Source: QHXQ01 sp036389375
GTDB lineage: Bacteria; Acidobacteriota; Blastocatellia; Pyrinomonadales; Pyrinomonadaceae
DNA length: 64,000 bases
Assembly: GCA_036389375.1 (NCBI GenBank)
Contig: DASVQA010000078.1
Span: 1 to 64,000 of the forward strand
Reading direction: 5' to 3'
The notes under the pieces: generated by a model
What the model saw: the letters and a program-made list of their open reading frames with translations, nothing else
What the model was told of the DNA's origin: nothing
Database searches by the model: none
Part shown: piece by piece, positions 7,860 to 15,782 of the stretch
Layout of the letters: each line of letters begins with the position of its first letter
Numbering within the stretch: position 1 is the stretch's first letter
Program-made: the position numbers and the translations under genes

Positions 7860-9578
7860 TTACGTTAAGTGTGCTTGCAATGCGACAAAGGGAGGATGAT
7901 TCTCGTGCCCGACCCGCGTGACTTTGAATTTACCGCCGCACGGCTCAAGAAACTCTTTCTTCAGATGTTCCGTCACACTGGTATCTTTCCCGACCGCTTG
8001 AATCCGCAGCGTCACGATGCCGTCTGCAGGCGGAAACTTACCCGACTTCAGTTCCAACAGAATCCCTTCGCTGGAAAAGTCCATAATCTTCGCTTCGACT
8101 CGTTGGAGCGCCTGATTCTCTTCCCATTCAATATTGGTGGCTGGTGGCGGGTCTGATTCGCAGGTACGGCGTGGATATTTACGCCGGTCTTGCCCGTCAG
8201 TTTTATGGAGCACGCCATAGACGTGTTTAAACCAATCGTCGCGCTGCTCAAAGATGCCTTGCAAAATCTTGGCGCGGTTCACGATCTGCGCGCCCACGTG
8301 AAAGAGGTCTGTGTTCGATGTAGTCCAGAGCTTGTTGAAGTGGTCTTCCAGAATGCTGAAGGTAGCGGTGCTGATATTTTCATGCATCTGAAATTTAAAG
8401 ACCGGCATGAGCGGGCCAAGCGTCGGGCTTTCCTGCGGCGTAGTGCGACCGCGTCCGAACGTGTACGGTTGAAAATAGGCTGAGTCGTCTATGATCACTA
8501 ACCAGCAGACCGGCGTGTGCATGTAGAATCGGACAGCCGATCTGAAGGCCGGCCGGCGTTTAAGTTCCGAATAACGATCATGGAAGGTGCGATAAAGTTG
8601 CTGCTGAAAATAGGGTTCAAGCGGTGGCTTTTTACTGCGATTGGTTTCAACGATCTCGCGGAAGGCATCAGGTGTGATCTCCAAAAAGGTACGGAATAGC
8701 GCAGGACTGCGCAGCGCATCCAGTAAAAGTATTCTGAGATCTAGATCGTTAATCTTTTGATCGAGTGTCGGCAGCAATTCGACGAGGTTGATCTTCTCTA
8801 ACAGTCCGACGCCTAAAATCCAAATGCGGTTTTGTGCGGCAGCAATGTCTTGCAGGACGCTGCCCGTGACCTCATCGCGCGAGTAATAAATCTTCTTCAG
8901 TCCGCACGCGGTAGCCGATTTGAAGAGTCGGACGGCTTCTTCCTGTTTGAGCGCGTTCTCAAAAGTCGTATTGAGGCCGGGGTGCTCCTCCGCCACGTAT
9001 TGATAAATCTTGGTTGGGACATCGGCATGTTTAATGGTTACGTCATGCGAATGGAACAAACCGGGTTTGATATATTTCTGGCGATGCTTAAGCGTTTCAA
9101 ATACGGCTTGCCCAACGAAAATTTGATTGCCTTCGGCATGGCTCATAATGCGTTGCGCCATGTTAATGCCGGCACCGGCAATGTTCCGGCCGCCATTAAT
9201 GTCGGTCACAATGTTGTCGTCCGGGTGTTCGTTCACGCCGATTCGTACTTGAAACTTAACCTCGTCGTTGACCGCAGTAGATTCGTTATAAGCCTGCACG
9301 CGTTCTATAATGCTTAGCGCGAGCCGCAGATGCACGTCATAAAACGACTCGACCCGTGCCTCGACATATACCAAAGCCACACAGATGCCGTCGCCCGTGG
9401 GCAGGTAGATGACGCTCTCGCCCGGTCCATCGGGAATCTTCTGCTCGGCTACGGCATCTTTTACAATCTGATTCAATACGCTAACAATTTCTGTCTGCGC
9501 CTCTGTGCTTCTCTCCTTCGTGAAATCAACAACGTCGAGGAACACGTACCTGGCTTGAGTGGGCTGTGCTTCAGGCAT
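7860..9578 (-). CDS. Class III nucleotide cyclase fused to a PLD-like region and a PilZ domain
   Basis: A 572-residue multidomain signalling protein. Residues 8-190 form an adenylate/guanylate cyclase homology domain: the two metal-binding Asp regions (FLDVVDFT and LPTGDG) and the transition-state Asn/Arg pattern (GINMAQR) are intact, so it is probably active. Residues about 220-440 resemble the phospholipase-D-like sensor/effector modules of signalling and conflict proteins (RIWILGVGLLEKI, DLRILLLDALRSP), but I do not see a clean HKD pair. The C terminus has PilZ hallmarks for c-di-GMP binding: RRKYPRR near 466-472 and DFSSEG near 499-504. AAGGA lies about 11 bases before the ATG. Convergent with cca and monocistronic. 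G+C is visibly low: hand counts of two 60-base lines give 47% and 43%, against 70% for a line in cca, suggesting acquisition. The substrate nucleotide cannot be told. Confidence 0.8.
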   Translation of the reverse strand: MPEAQPTQARYVFLDVVDFTKERSTEAQTEIVSVLNQIVKDAVAEQKIPDGPGESVIYLPTGDGICVALVYVEARVESFYDVHLRLALSIIERVQAYNESTAVNDEVKFQVRIGVNEHPDDNIVTDINGGRNIAGAGINMAQRIMSHAEGNQIFVGQAVFETLKHRQKYIKPGLFHSHDVTIKHADVPTKIYQYVAEEHPGLNTTFENALKQEEAVRLFKSATACGLKKIYYSRDEVTGSVLQDIAAAQNRIWILGVGLLEKINLVELLPTLDQKINDLDLRILLLDALRSPALFRTFLEITPDAFREIVETNRSKKPPLEPYFQQQLYRTFHDRYSELKRRPAFRSAVRFYMHTPVCWLVIIDDSAYFQPYTFGRGRTTPQESPTLGPLMPVFKFQMHENISTATFSILEDHFNKLWTTSNTDLFHVGAQIVNRAKILQGIFEQRDDWFKHVYGVLHKTDGQDRRKYPRRTCESDPPPATNIEWEENQALQRVEAKIMDFSSEGILLELKSGKFPPADGIVTLRIQAVGKDTSVTEHLKKEFLEPCGGKFKVTRVGHENHPPFVALQAHLT

Positions 9579-9928
9579 TCTGGACTCATCCTTCCGACTG
9601 TATATTGTGTCTGAGCGTAGCGAATGCGTAAGGTATTACCGATAGCTCAGGGTTAGCCCCTTGCCGCTTAGCATATCATTATTTACCGGACGCATATAGC
9701 TTATGACTTAACAGCCCGGCGGCGGCCGAAGCGCCCGGCACGCACTTTGGTTGGACGTTCAGATAGGACGTCATACACCAGCGCCCACTTGGTGGGCGTC
9801 CGTGTGTGTTGTAAGATGCCCCTTAAATTTCGCCCTTTTACCATTGCAATCGCAGGTCATGCGCTTCGCTTGTCTCTCGCCCGAACCAAGCGCATGTGAA
9901 ACCGAAATATCATTATGGAGAGCAAGCC
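9579..9928. other. Divergent intergenic region between cyclase and acyl-CoA dehydrogenase
   Basis: About 350 bases holding the promoters of two divergent genes. A short stem-loop CGCCCAC/GTGGGCG with a 3-base loop lies near 9782-9798 on either strand. An AT-rich segment (about 9590-9720) upstream of the cyclase is the likely minus-strand promoter, but I could not settle on a convincing -35/-10 pair. No gene is evident. Confidence 0.45.
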
Positions 9929-11161
9929 ATGATTGAATTAGAACTGACCGAAGATCATCTATCCATCCGCAACACCGTGCGCGAGTTTGCGCGCAAAGAG
10001 GTTGCGCCGCGCATTAAAGAGTTGGACGAGCAGCAGCGGTTTGATCGTTCCATTCTCGACAAGATGGCGGAGTTGAATCTGCTCGGCGTCTGCATCCCGG
10101 AAGAGTACGGCGGGGCGGGCTTCGATTACATCGCGCTCGGGCTCGTGTGCGAAGAACTGGAAGCCGTGGACACCTTCATGCGCGTCATCATGTCGGTACA
10201 CACGGGGCTTAATTCGTTGACGCTCTACGCGTGGGGCACGGAGGAGCAGAAACGCAAGTATCTCGTGCCGCAGGCGAAGGGCGAGAAGATCGCAACTTAC
10301 GGGCTGACCGAACCGGGCGCAGGCTCGGACGTGGTCGGCGCGCGTTCGACGGGGCGACGCGAAGGCGACGAGTGGGTTTTGAACGGCGAGAAGATGTGGA
10401 TCAGTCTCGCCGACATGGCCGACAATTTCCTCTTCTTCTGTTGGACGGACGAAGAGAAACGTAAGCGGCGCGACCACACGGGCATGTCCTGCTTCATCGT
10501 CGAACGCGGCATGAAGGGTTTTTCTTCCGGCACGATTCACGGCAAGATGGGCATCCGCGCGGGCAACACCGGCTACTTCTCGCTGCAAGACGTGCGCGTG
10601 CCGGCCGAGAATCTGGTTGGGGCAGAGGGCGAGGGCTTCAAGATCGCCATGTTCGCGTTGGAGCAGGGGCGCTACACCGTCGCTTCGGGCGCGACCGGCA
10701 TCATTCGTGCATCGCGCGATGCCGCCATCGCCTACGCCAACACGCGCGAGACGTTCGGCACGAAGATCGCCAATCATCAATTAGTGAAACAGAAGATCGC
10801 CGAGATGGAAGCCGACTATCAGATGTGCTACCTGCTCTGGCTGCGCGCCGGCTGGTTGAAGAATCAAGGCAAGGTGAACGCGAAGGAGACTTCTCTGGCC
10901 AAGTGGCAGGCAACGGTGCGCAGTGAAAAGGCGGCCTCGATGGCGATTGAAGTGCATGGCGCGAACGGCTACTCGAACGACTACCCCGTCGAGCGCTACC
11001 TGCGCAACTCCAAAGCCGCCGTCATCTACGAAGGCACGCGCGACATACACACGCTCATGCAGGCCGATTGGGCGCTCGGTCTGAAGAAAGAGAAGCCTGC
11101 GCGCGTGACGCTCCCGCCCTACAAACCGGCCGAAGCGCGTGCAGCCGGCGCGGCCGATTGA
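9929..11161 (+). CDS. Acyl-CoA dehydrogenase
   Basis: A 410-residue FAD-dependent acyl-CoA dehydrogenase, full family length, acting in beta-oxidation or branched-chain/dicarboxylyl-CoA oxidation in the cytoplasm. Domains in order: N-terminal helical (IRNTVREFARKEVAP, EEYGGAGFDYI), middle beta (YGLTEPGAGSDVVGARS; GEKMWISLADMADNFL) and C-terminal helical (RETFGTKIANHQLVKQKIAEMEADY; EVHGANGYSNDYPVERYLRNSKA). The catalytic base is probably E368 in the IYEGTRDIHTL motif. The start at the ATG with GGAGAG 6-7 bases upstream is preferred over a GTG 33 bases earlier. Substrate chain length cannot be read from the sequence. No electron-transfer flavoprotein or thiolase gene is adjacent. It is followed by a strong terminator shared with the convergent metallophosphoesterase gene. 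Confidence 0.93.
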   Translation: MIELELTEDHLSIRNTVREFARKEVAPRIKELDEQQRFDRSILDKMAELNLLGVCIPEEYGGAGFDYIALGLVCEELEAVDTFMRVIMSVHTGLNSLTLYAWGTEEQKRKYLVPQAKGEKIATYGLTEPGAGSDVVGARSTGRREGDEWVLNGEKMWISLADMADNFLFFCWTDEEKRKRRDHTGMSCFIVERGMKGFSSGTIHGKMGIRAGNTGYFSLQDVRVPAENLVGAEGEGFKIAMFALEQGRYTVASGATGIIRASRDAAIAYANTRETFGTKIANHQLVKQKIAEMEADYQMCYLLWLRAGWLKNQGKVNAKETSLAKWQATVRSEKAASMAIEVHGANGYSNDYPVERYLRNSKAAVIYEGTRDIHTLMQADWALGLKKEKPARVTLPPYKPAEARAAGAAD

Positions 11162-11189
11162 GCGAAAGAAAACTAAAGAGCACTAACCG

Positions 11190-11248
11190 GCCAGCCCCGC
11201 CGCGCGCAAAGAAGAACCGACCTCTTCTTTATGTGCGGCGGGGCTGGC
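11190..11248 (+). terminator. Strong, probably bidirectional, terminator between convergent genes
   Basis: A long perfect inverted repeat: GCCAGCCCCGCCGC (11190-11203) pairs with GCGGCGGGGCTGGC (11235-11248), and inside it AAAGAAGA (11208-11215) pairs with TCTTCTTT (11223-11230). The T-rich segment CTGCTTTT follows on the plus strand. It separates the convergent acyl-CoA dehydrogenase and metallophosphoesterase genes. Confidence 0.85.
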
Positions 11249-11274
11249 TGATCTGCTTTTCGCCGGCCGGTGAT

Positions 11275-12645
11275 TCAGGTGAGCGGCGTCACCTGTTGCC
11301 AGGCGATGCAACCGAGTTGGTCGTAGATCTGTTCGGTGACTGAGTCGGCGGTGAAGGTCAGCAAGGCAAAGCCGTTCAGCACGCGGTTCTGTTGTTGCAG
11401 GTCTGGCGCGGGCATGGGCGTGTTGGCGAAGTAGCTGATGGTGTCGAGATTGCTGCCGTCGGCGTTTTGTAGCCCGTAGGCGCTGCCGAAGGGGATCGCG
11501 CCGTGCCCGATGCAGCGCCCCGCCATCGCGCCCGCCGCCGACTGCGCCGAATAGACGATGGCGTTGTGTATGTGCCCCCAGTACCAGAGGTCGGGCGCGC
11601 GCCCCAACGCGTCGGTCACGTCCTGCAACAAGTGGAGCGGCGCTGTACCGTCGGTCGTGATCGGGTTGTGATGAGTCATCACGATGATCTTCTTGCCGAT
11701 GGCGGCGCAAGCCTTGAGGAAATTGATCTGACCTTGATCGACGACCGCACCGTTCATGAAGAGACCGTCAATGTCAGAGTAGTAGGCTGAATCGAGACCG
11801 ACGATGAGCCAGCTATCGCCTTCGAGCGCAAAATAGCTCGTCCCATGTTGCGGACGGAACATGTCGGCGGTCAGCGCCTTGCCGAAGTAGCCGTTCGCGC
11901 CGTCGTACATCTCATGGTTTGAGTTGAGCGTAAACGTGCCCTTCGTGCCCGCCTGCCAGATGTTCACGAAGTTGTCCACCTCTTCGCCCGTCAAGCCGAA
12001 CGGCGCTTGCTCCGTACCCGCGTAATAGACATCGCCCAGATGGATCGTATAGTCCGGTTGCAACTTCGCGACCTGCGCCAGCACCGCCAGCGCCGGCCCC
12101 GTCGAAGCGCCATCCGCCCACTGCCCCGTGCCCCAATCGCCGATGACCGCCACCGTCACCGGCCCGCTCCCCGCCTGCACGCATTGCGGCTCACCCCCGA
12201 ACGGCGCTTTCTTAATTGCGCCCACACGCAGTCTGATGCAGTACAAGAGCGCCAAAACCCAACCCGGATCGAGTTCATACTTCACAAAGCCCAGCAACGT
12301 GCCATCGGAACTGACCACACCCGCGCCTTCTAACTCAGCCCGCCATTGCTCGATTATCTCCGGCGTGATGCTCGTCGGCGGCAGCCGCAGCAGCCGCGCC
12401 AACACAAAAAAGTCCGTATCAAGTATGTAGAGCACAAGGCCGAACTCCGCATTACCCGGTTCGCTATCCGGCGGCTTCTGCCCGTCCATCAGCTTCATCA
12501 ACTTCGTCTCGCACGCCTTCAGATACGCCCCCAAAGCGTCGAAACTGGCCGCCGACTCCGCCACCAGATTGAGCGCCAGATGGGCTTTAATCTCCGCCGC
12601 CAACGCCTCGGCCTTCAGCCGGTGTTCCACCGATAAAAGCGACAC
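11275..12645 (-). CDS. Purple-acid-phosphatase-like metallophosphoesterase with an uncharacterised N-terminal domain
   Basis: A 456-residue protein. The C-terminal two-thirds (about 165-440) is a calcineurin-like metallophosphoesterase with the five metal-binding blocks: GDWG, GDVYYAG, NHEM, MTHHNPI and YWGHIHN. The GDW and GDxxY forms resemble purple acid phosphatases. The N-terminal 160 or so residues (a helical stretch with EHRLKAEALAAEIKAHL, then LYILDTDFFVLARLL) match no domain I know. No signal peptide is visible, so it probably acts in the cytoplasm. The start is GTG at 12645 with GGAGGAA about 9 bases upstream; an in-frame ATG 96 bases earlier lacks a good site. It lies 175 bases downstream of the Roco-TIR gene on the same strand, so co-transcription is possible but unproven. 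Substrate unknown. Confidence 0.85.
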   Translation of the reverse strand: MSLLSVEHRLKAEALAAEIKAHLALNLVAESAASFDALGAYLKACETKLMKLMDGQKPPDSEPGNAEFGLVLYILDTDFFVLARLLRLPPTSITPEIIEQWRAELEGAGVVSSDGTLLGFVKYELDPGWVLALLYCIRLRVGAIKKAPFGGEPQCVQAGSGPVTVAVIGDWGTGQWADGASTGPALAVLAQVAKLQPDYTIHLGDVYYAGTEQAPFGLTGEEVDNFVNIWQAGTKGTFTLNSNHEMYDGANGYFGKALTADMFRPQHGTSYFALEGDSWLIVGLDSAYYSDIDGLFMNGAVVDQGQINFLKACAAIGKKIIVMTHHNPITTDGTAPLHLLQDVTDALGRAPDLWYWGHIHNAIVYSAQSAAGAMAGRCIGHGAIPFGSAYGLQNADGSNLDTISYFANTPMPAPDLQQQNRVLNGFALLTFTADSVTEQIYDQLGCIAWQQVTPLT

Positions 12646-12820
12646 AGGTTTGATTCCTCCATGCAAAATAGACTGACGGGCTGGCCTACAAGAATTTGGT
12701 GAGGTTAACAGGCATCCGCGCGCAACCGCGCGCTTGAACAATCAAGTCGCGGGCAAAATAGGCCGGTTCATGGACGATGTCAACAAAAATCGCGCCAACA
12801 TGAAGCGCGACGGGTGAGAG

Positions 12821-15295
12821 CTAATATCTGTCAGCGCGCGGATCGAGTTTTCGCTTCCGCTCAGCGACCGCTCTAATCCCTTCCGCCACATTGCGCCACG
12901 CCGTATCTTTGTTGGGCCAGGTGGTGACGGCTTGCCCGTCTGTGGGCAGGTATTGCAGACCGGCAAACGCTATATCCTTTAAATCAACGTCGCGCACGAT
13001 GACGGGCATGACTGTGGCCGCACCGCTCTGCTGGCGCGCGAGCGCGCGCTGCATCTCAATCGCATAACAATAATCCGAGGCGATGAAGTCGGCGCTTACG
13101 AGCAACAGAATAATGTCGGCGCGTTCCAGATTGTCGTCAATCTTCCGCTTCCACTCGTCGCCCGCTTCGATCTTGCGATCATGCCACGTCTCAATCAGTC
13201 CTTGCCGTTGTAAGAGTTTCAGATGCGTCTCTAACTCATTGCGCAGCGTTTCGTCTTTGTGTGAATAGCTGTAGAAGAGGCGGGCTGCTTGGCGCATCTC
13301 GTCGCGCGTGCGCCCGCGCTTGCGTGTGCCTTCAAGGTCAACCCCATTGAGCAGTTCATGCACAGCCAGCTCGATCACGTCGCTGCCCACCACTTTCGTA
13401 AATTTCTCCACCCTTTTTTGCTCCATGACCAGTAAATCCTGATATGAAACAAACTCGTCCGGGTGATCAGGCAGCGGCACTATCTCCTGTGGCTGCAAGT
13501 TGCGTATGTCGCGGTGAATCCGCTCGAAATCCGACCGGATGACAGCCAGCAACCGGCGGCGGCTCTCGATAGGGCCGCCGACCGAGATGAAAACTTTCCT
13601 GTCCTGTACGTCAGCTTTGACCAACGCGCGGTTGCCTTCAAACTGCATGATCACGCCGGTACGCCAGCGCGACAGTCCTTCGCTTAGCGTGTGCGTGCGG
13701 ACGATGAAGCGTGGCAGCAAGCCTTCCGGCAGCACAGGGTAGTGATATTGGAAATTAAGACACTCTTCCGGATTGAACTCGGCCGTCTGTGGCGGTTCTT
13801 GCTTGTCGAGCAGTTCGGGAATCAGGTAGTGCGCGTCGTCGTTGGGAAAGCTAAAGCACAGTTCAAACTTCTTCATCAGGTCGAAGATGAAGGGGTGCAT
13901 TTTAGTGGGATAGTCATTGCGGTCGAGAATCTTAGATAGATAGCTCAGGCGAATCTCACCCTTCTCATCTTCCAGTTTCTCCGCGTTGAGAATTTTGTAG
14001 ATGCCGTTCGTGACCCAGTGCGGGTTCAGTACGTGCATGTCTTGCAGGCGCGGATCGTCTTTGTAGTTGAGGGCAATACCAAGACTGTGCAGATAGGACG
14101 CGAGCAGTTCCTGCGCGGCGGCATCTTTCTCGCCTAACTCTTCACAAACCGCGCGGTACTCGTCGAAGCTCAGGTAGTTCTGCTTTATCCGCGCCAAACG
14201 GTCTTTAATGCTGAACCAACTTGCCGGGAAAGCGTCGCGCAAGTGTTCGAGCCGGTCTGTCTCGCGCTCAATCGCTCGGCGCAGTTCAGCCAGCCCTGTG
14301 CAGTCGGCGCAATCCGTCTTAATAAACTCGCGGATGACCGGGTACTTTTGTTGCAAGGCCCGCCGGTTCACGTCAAACGGGTGCTCTTTGAACTTATTCA
14401 GCACGACGATGACGGGCGAGTCGCCGCCGAAGCTCTCGATGAGTTTGAGCCAGTATTCGGCGTCGGCATCTTCGCCACCTTCGCGCCCGTTGAGCACGAG
14501 CAGGTAGAGGCTGCGCTGCGTGAGAAAGAACTGGTGCGTCGCGTGCATGATCTCCTGTCCGCCGAAGTCCCAGACGTTGAGCCGCACGTCTTCGTTGCCA
14601 TTAAGCCGAACTCCCCATTCGGTGATCCGAATGCCTTCCGTCTTTTTCTCGCCGGGCGCAAATTGATCATGTACCAGCCGGTTGACCAGCGAGGTCTTGC
14701 CCACCGCGCCGCGCCCGACAAGGATGAGCTTGGCTTCATTCAGCGGCCGGCGCTCGTCGCCATGAGCGCGGAAGTAATACTCAAGAATCTGGGCAGGCTG
14801 TGCCGGCGTTTTGCCGTGTTCCCGCCAAGATGGCCCGAGCACTTCCACCGGCAAATTGAGCGCATCATTCTCATGAAGGTAAAGCCGGCTGAGTGACTTG
14901 AGATTACTCAAGGATGCCGGCAATCTTGCTAGTCGGTTGCGGTCAAGATATAGGGTGTGAAGCTGCGTCAACTGCCCGATGAATTCAGGCAGCGTCGTTA
15001 GCTGGTTGCCACTGAGGCCTAGCTGCTGAAGCTGCGTCAACTGCCCGATGAACTCAGGCAGCGTCGCTAGCTGATTGCCATCTAGGTCTAGAGTGTGAAG
15101 CTGCGTCAACTGCCCGATGGATTCAGGCAACGTCGCTAGCTGATTGCCATTGAGGTCTAGATTCTGAAGCTGCGTCAACTGCCCGATGGATTTAGGCAGT
15201 TCCGTCAGTTCTTGAAAGGATAAATCCAATGCAGAGGCTCGATTCCTGCGCGCTTTTTCAATGAGTGCAGCGACGGAAGGTTCTTGGCGTGGCAT
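12821..15295 (-). CDS. LRR-Roc-COR-TIR (Roco family) signalling protein
   Basis: An 824-residue four-module protein. Residues about 20-160 are leucine-rich repeats of 23 residues (LxxLPxxIGQLTQLxxLxLxxNxL). About 185-345 is a Roc GTPase with Walker A GRGAVGKTS near 191, switch DFGGQE and the guanine-specificity motif NKFK. About 360-560 is the COR dimerisation region. About 668-812 is a TIR domain (LFYSYSHKDE; VSADFIASDYCYAIEMQ) whose C-Y-A-I-E segment places a Glu where NAD-cleaving TIRs have their catalytic Glu. Known: Roco proteins are GTP-switched dimers, and bacterial TIRs often hydrolyse NAD in immunity. Inferred: ligand sensing by the LRRs triggers TIR activity. GGAG lies 7 bases before the ATG. 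G+C is visibly low (43% by hand count over one 60-base line). An XRE repressor gene lies 106 bases upstream. Confidence 0.93.
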   Translation of the reverse strand: MPRQEPSVAALIEKARRNRASALDLSFQELTELPKSIGQLTQLQNLDLNGNQLATLPESIGQLTQLHTLDLDGNQLATLPEFIGQLTQLQQLGLSGNQLTTLPEFIGQLTQLHTLYLDRNRLARLPASLSNLKSLSRLYLHENDALNLPVEVLGPSWREHGKTPAQPAQILEYYFRAHGDERRPLNEAKLILVGRGAVGKTSLVNRLVHDQFAPGEKKTEGIRITEWGVRLNGNEDVRLNVWDFGGQEIMHATHQFFLTQRSLYLLVLNGREGGEDADAEYWLKLIESFGGDSPVIVVLNKFKEHPFDVNRRALQQKYPVIREFIKTDCADCTGLAELRRAIERETDRLEHLRDAFPASWFSIKDRLARIKQNYLSFDEYRAVCEELGEKDAAAQELLASYLHSLGIALNYKDDPRLQDMHVLNPHWVTNGIYKILNAEKLEDEKGEIRLSYLSKILDRNDYPTKMHPFIFDLMKKFELCFSFPNDDAHYLIPELLDKQEPPQTAEFNPEECLNFQYHYPVLPEGLLPRFIVRTHTLSEGLSRWRTGVIMQFEGNRALVKADVQDRKVFISVGGPIESRRRLLAVIRSDFERIHRDIRNLQPQEIVPLPDHPDEFVSYQDLLVMEQKRVEKFTKVVGSDVIELAVHELLNGVDLEGTRKRGRTRDEMRQAARLFYSYSHKDETLRNELETHLKLLQRQGLIETWHDRKIEAGDEWKRKIDDNLERADIILLLVSADFIASDYCYAIEMQRALARQQSGAATVMPVIVRDVDLKDIAFAGLQYLPTDGQAVTTWPNKDTAWRNVAEGIRAVAERKRKLDPRADRY
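14930..15205 (-). repeat. 69-bp near-identical tandem repeats encoding LRR units
   Basis: A 21-base block encoding I-G-Q-L-T-Q-L recurs with an exact 69-base period, at about 14961, 15030, 15099 and 15168, and the sequence between copies is also highly similar. Each period is one 23-residue leucine-rich repeat of the Roco-TIR protein. Conservation at the nucleotide level, not only in protein, points to recent duplication and possible copy-number variation. Confidence 0.9.
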
Positions 15296-15401
15296 ATGGT
15301 TGCTCCGGCGGTCAGATTGCGAAGTGCGCGGCGGTGATGAAGCGCGGGGAGCAGTTTAATACGTTTTGGGCGGGGTGTGGTTGTTTTTGGTTGGGGAGTG
15401 G

Positions 15402-15716
15402 TTAGCGGCGTTTGGGGCGTGGGGTGAATTGGCGTTTGATGCCGTCGTGGCGGGTGGGGCTGGGGAGTTGTTGGGGTAGGTCTAGTTCGTCGTCTATCAG
15501 CGCGTCGGTGATGACGTTGGCGACGCGGGCGTATTGGAGAAGCACCTTGAGGGGCGGCTCGTTCTTGTCGAGTTCATATTTCGAGATGGTAGTGTAATCA
15601 ATGAGATCGCCAACGCCGAGACGGTTGAGCATCTCGCTCTGAGACAGACCAAGCGCGTTCCGAATCTGTAACAGCTTTTCGGCCAAGCGGGCGGGCCGCG
15701 GACGCGCGCTACCCAT
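15402..15716 (-). CDS. XRE-family HTH transcriptional regulator
   Basis: A 104-residue protein with a Cro/CI-type helix-turn-helix at about residues 10-68 (LAEKLLQIRNALGLSQSEMLNRLGV, then YTTISKYELDKNEPPLKVLLQYARVANV). The C-terminal 35 residues are hydrophilic, ending in an Arg/Lys cluster. Start choice: ATG at 15716, preceded by AGGAGG nine bases upstream. A longer in-frame reading from 15782 would begin inside a palindrome and is not supported by a site. It sits immediately upstream of the Roco-TIR gene on the same strand, with a 16-bp perfect palindrome about 50 bases before its own start. The likely role is autoregulated control of the downstream genes (inference). Confidence 0.88.
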   Translation of the reverse strand: MGSARPRPARLAEKLLQIRNALGLSQSEMLNRLGVGDLIDYTTISKYELDKNEPPLKVLLQYARVANVITDALIDDELDLPQQLPSPTRHDGIKRQFTPRPKRR

Positions 15717-15766
15717 CAGGAATCGCCTCCTGACGAGTAGCGGATGGGCGGCAGCAACTTGCTTAT

Positions 15767-15782
15767 ATGGATAGCTATCCAT
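15767..15782 (-). promoter_or_regulatory. Candidate operator palindrome for the XRE regulator
   Basis: ATGGATAGCTATCCAT is a perfect 16-bp palindrome. It extends to TTA-N-(16 bp)-N-TAA with one unpaired position each side. It lies about 50 bases upstream of the regulator's ATG, where a promoter would be expected; a TATAAG-like -10 element overlaps its downstream edge on the minus strand. Symmetric sites of this size are typical of dimeric Cro/CI-type repressors. Confidence 0.65.

Noticed and set aside
9728..9760. Possible sigma-54 promoter (CCGGCACGCACTTTGGT)
   Set aside because: The -12 GC dinucleotide is GG here, so the invariant element is missing; there is also no activator nearby.
14930..15205. 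Regularly spaced repeats considered as a CRISPR array
   Set aside because: The period is 69 bases with no unique spacers, and the copies encode LRR units in frame.
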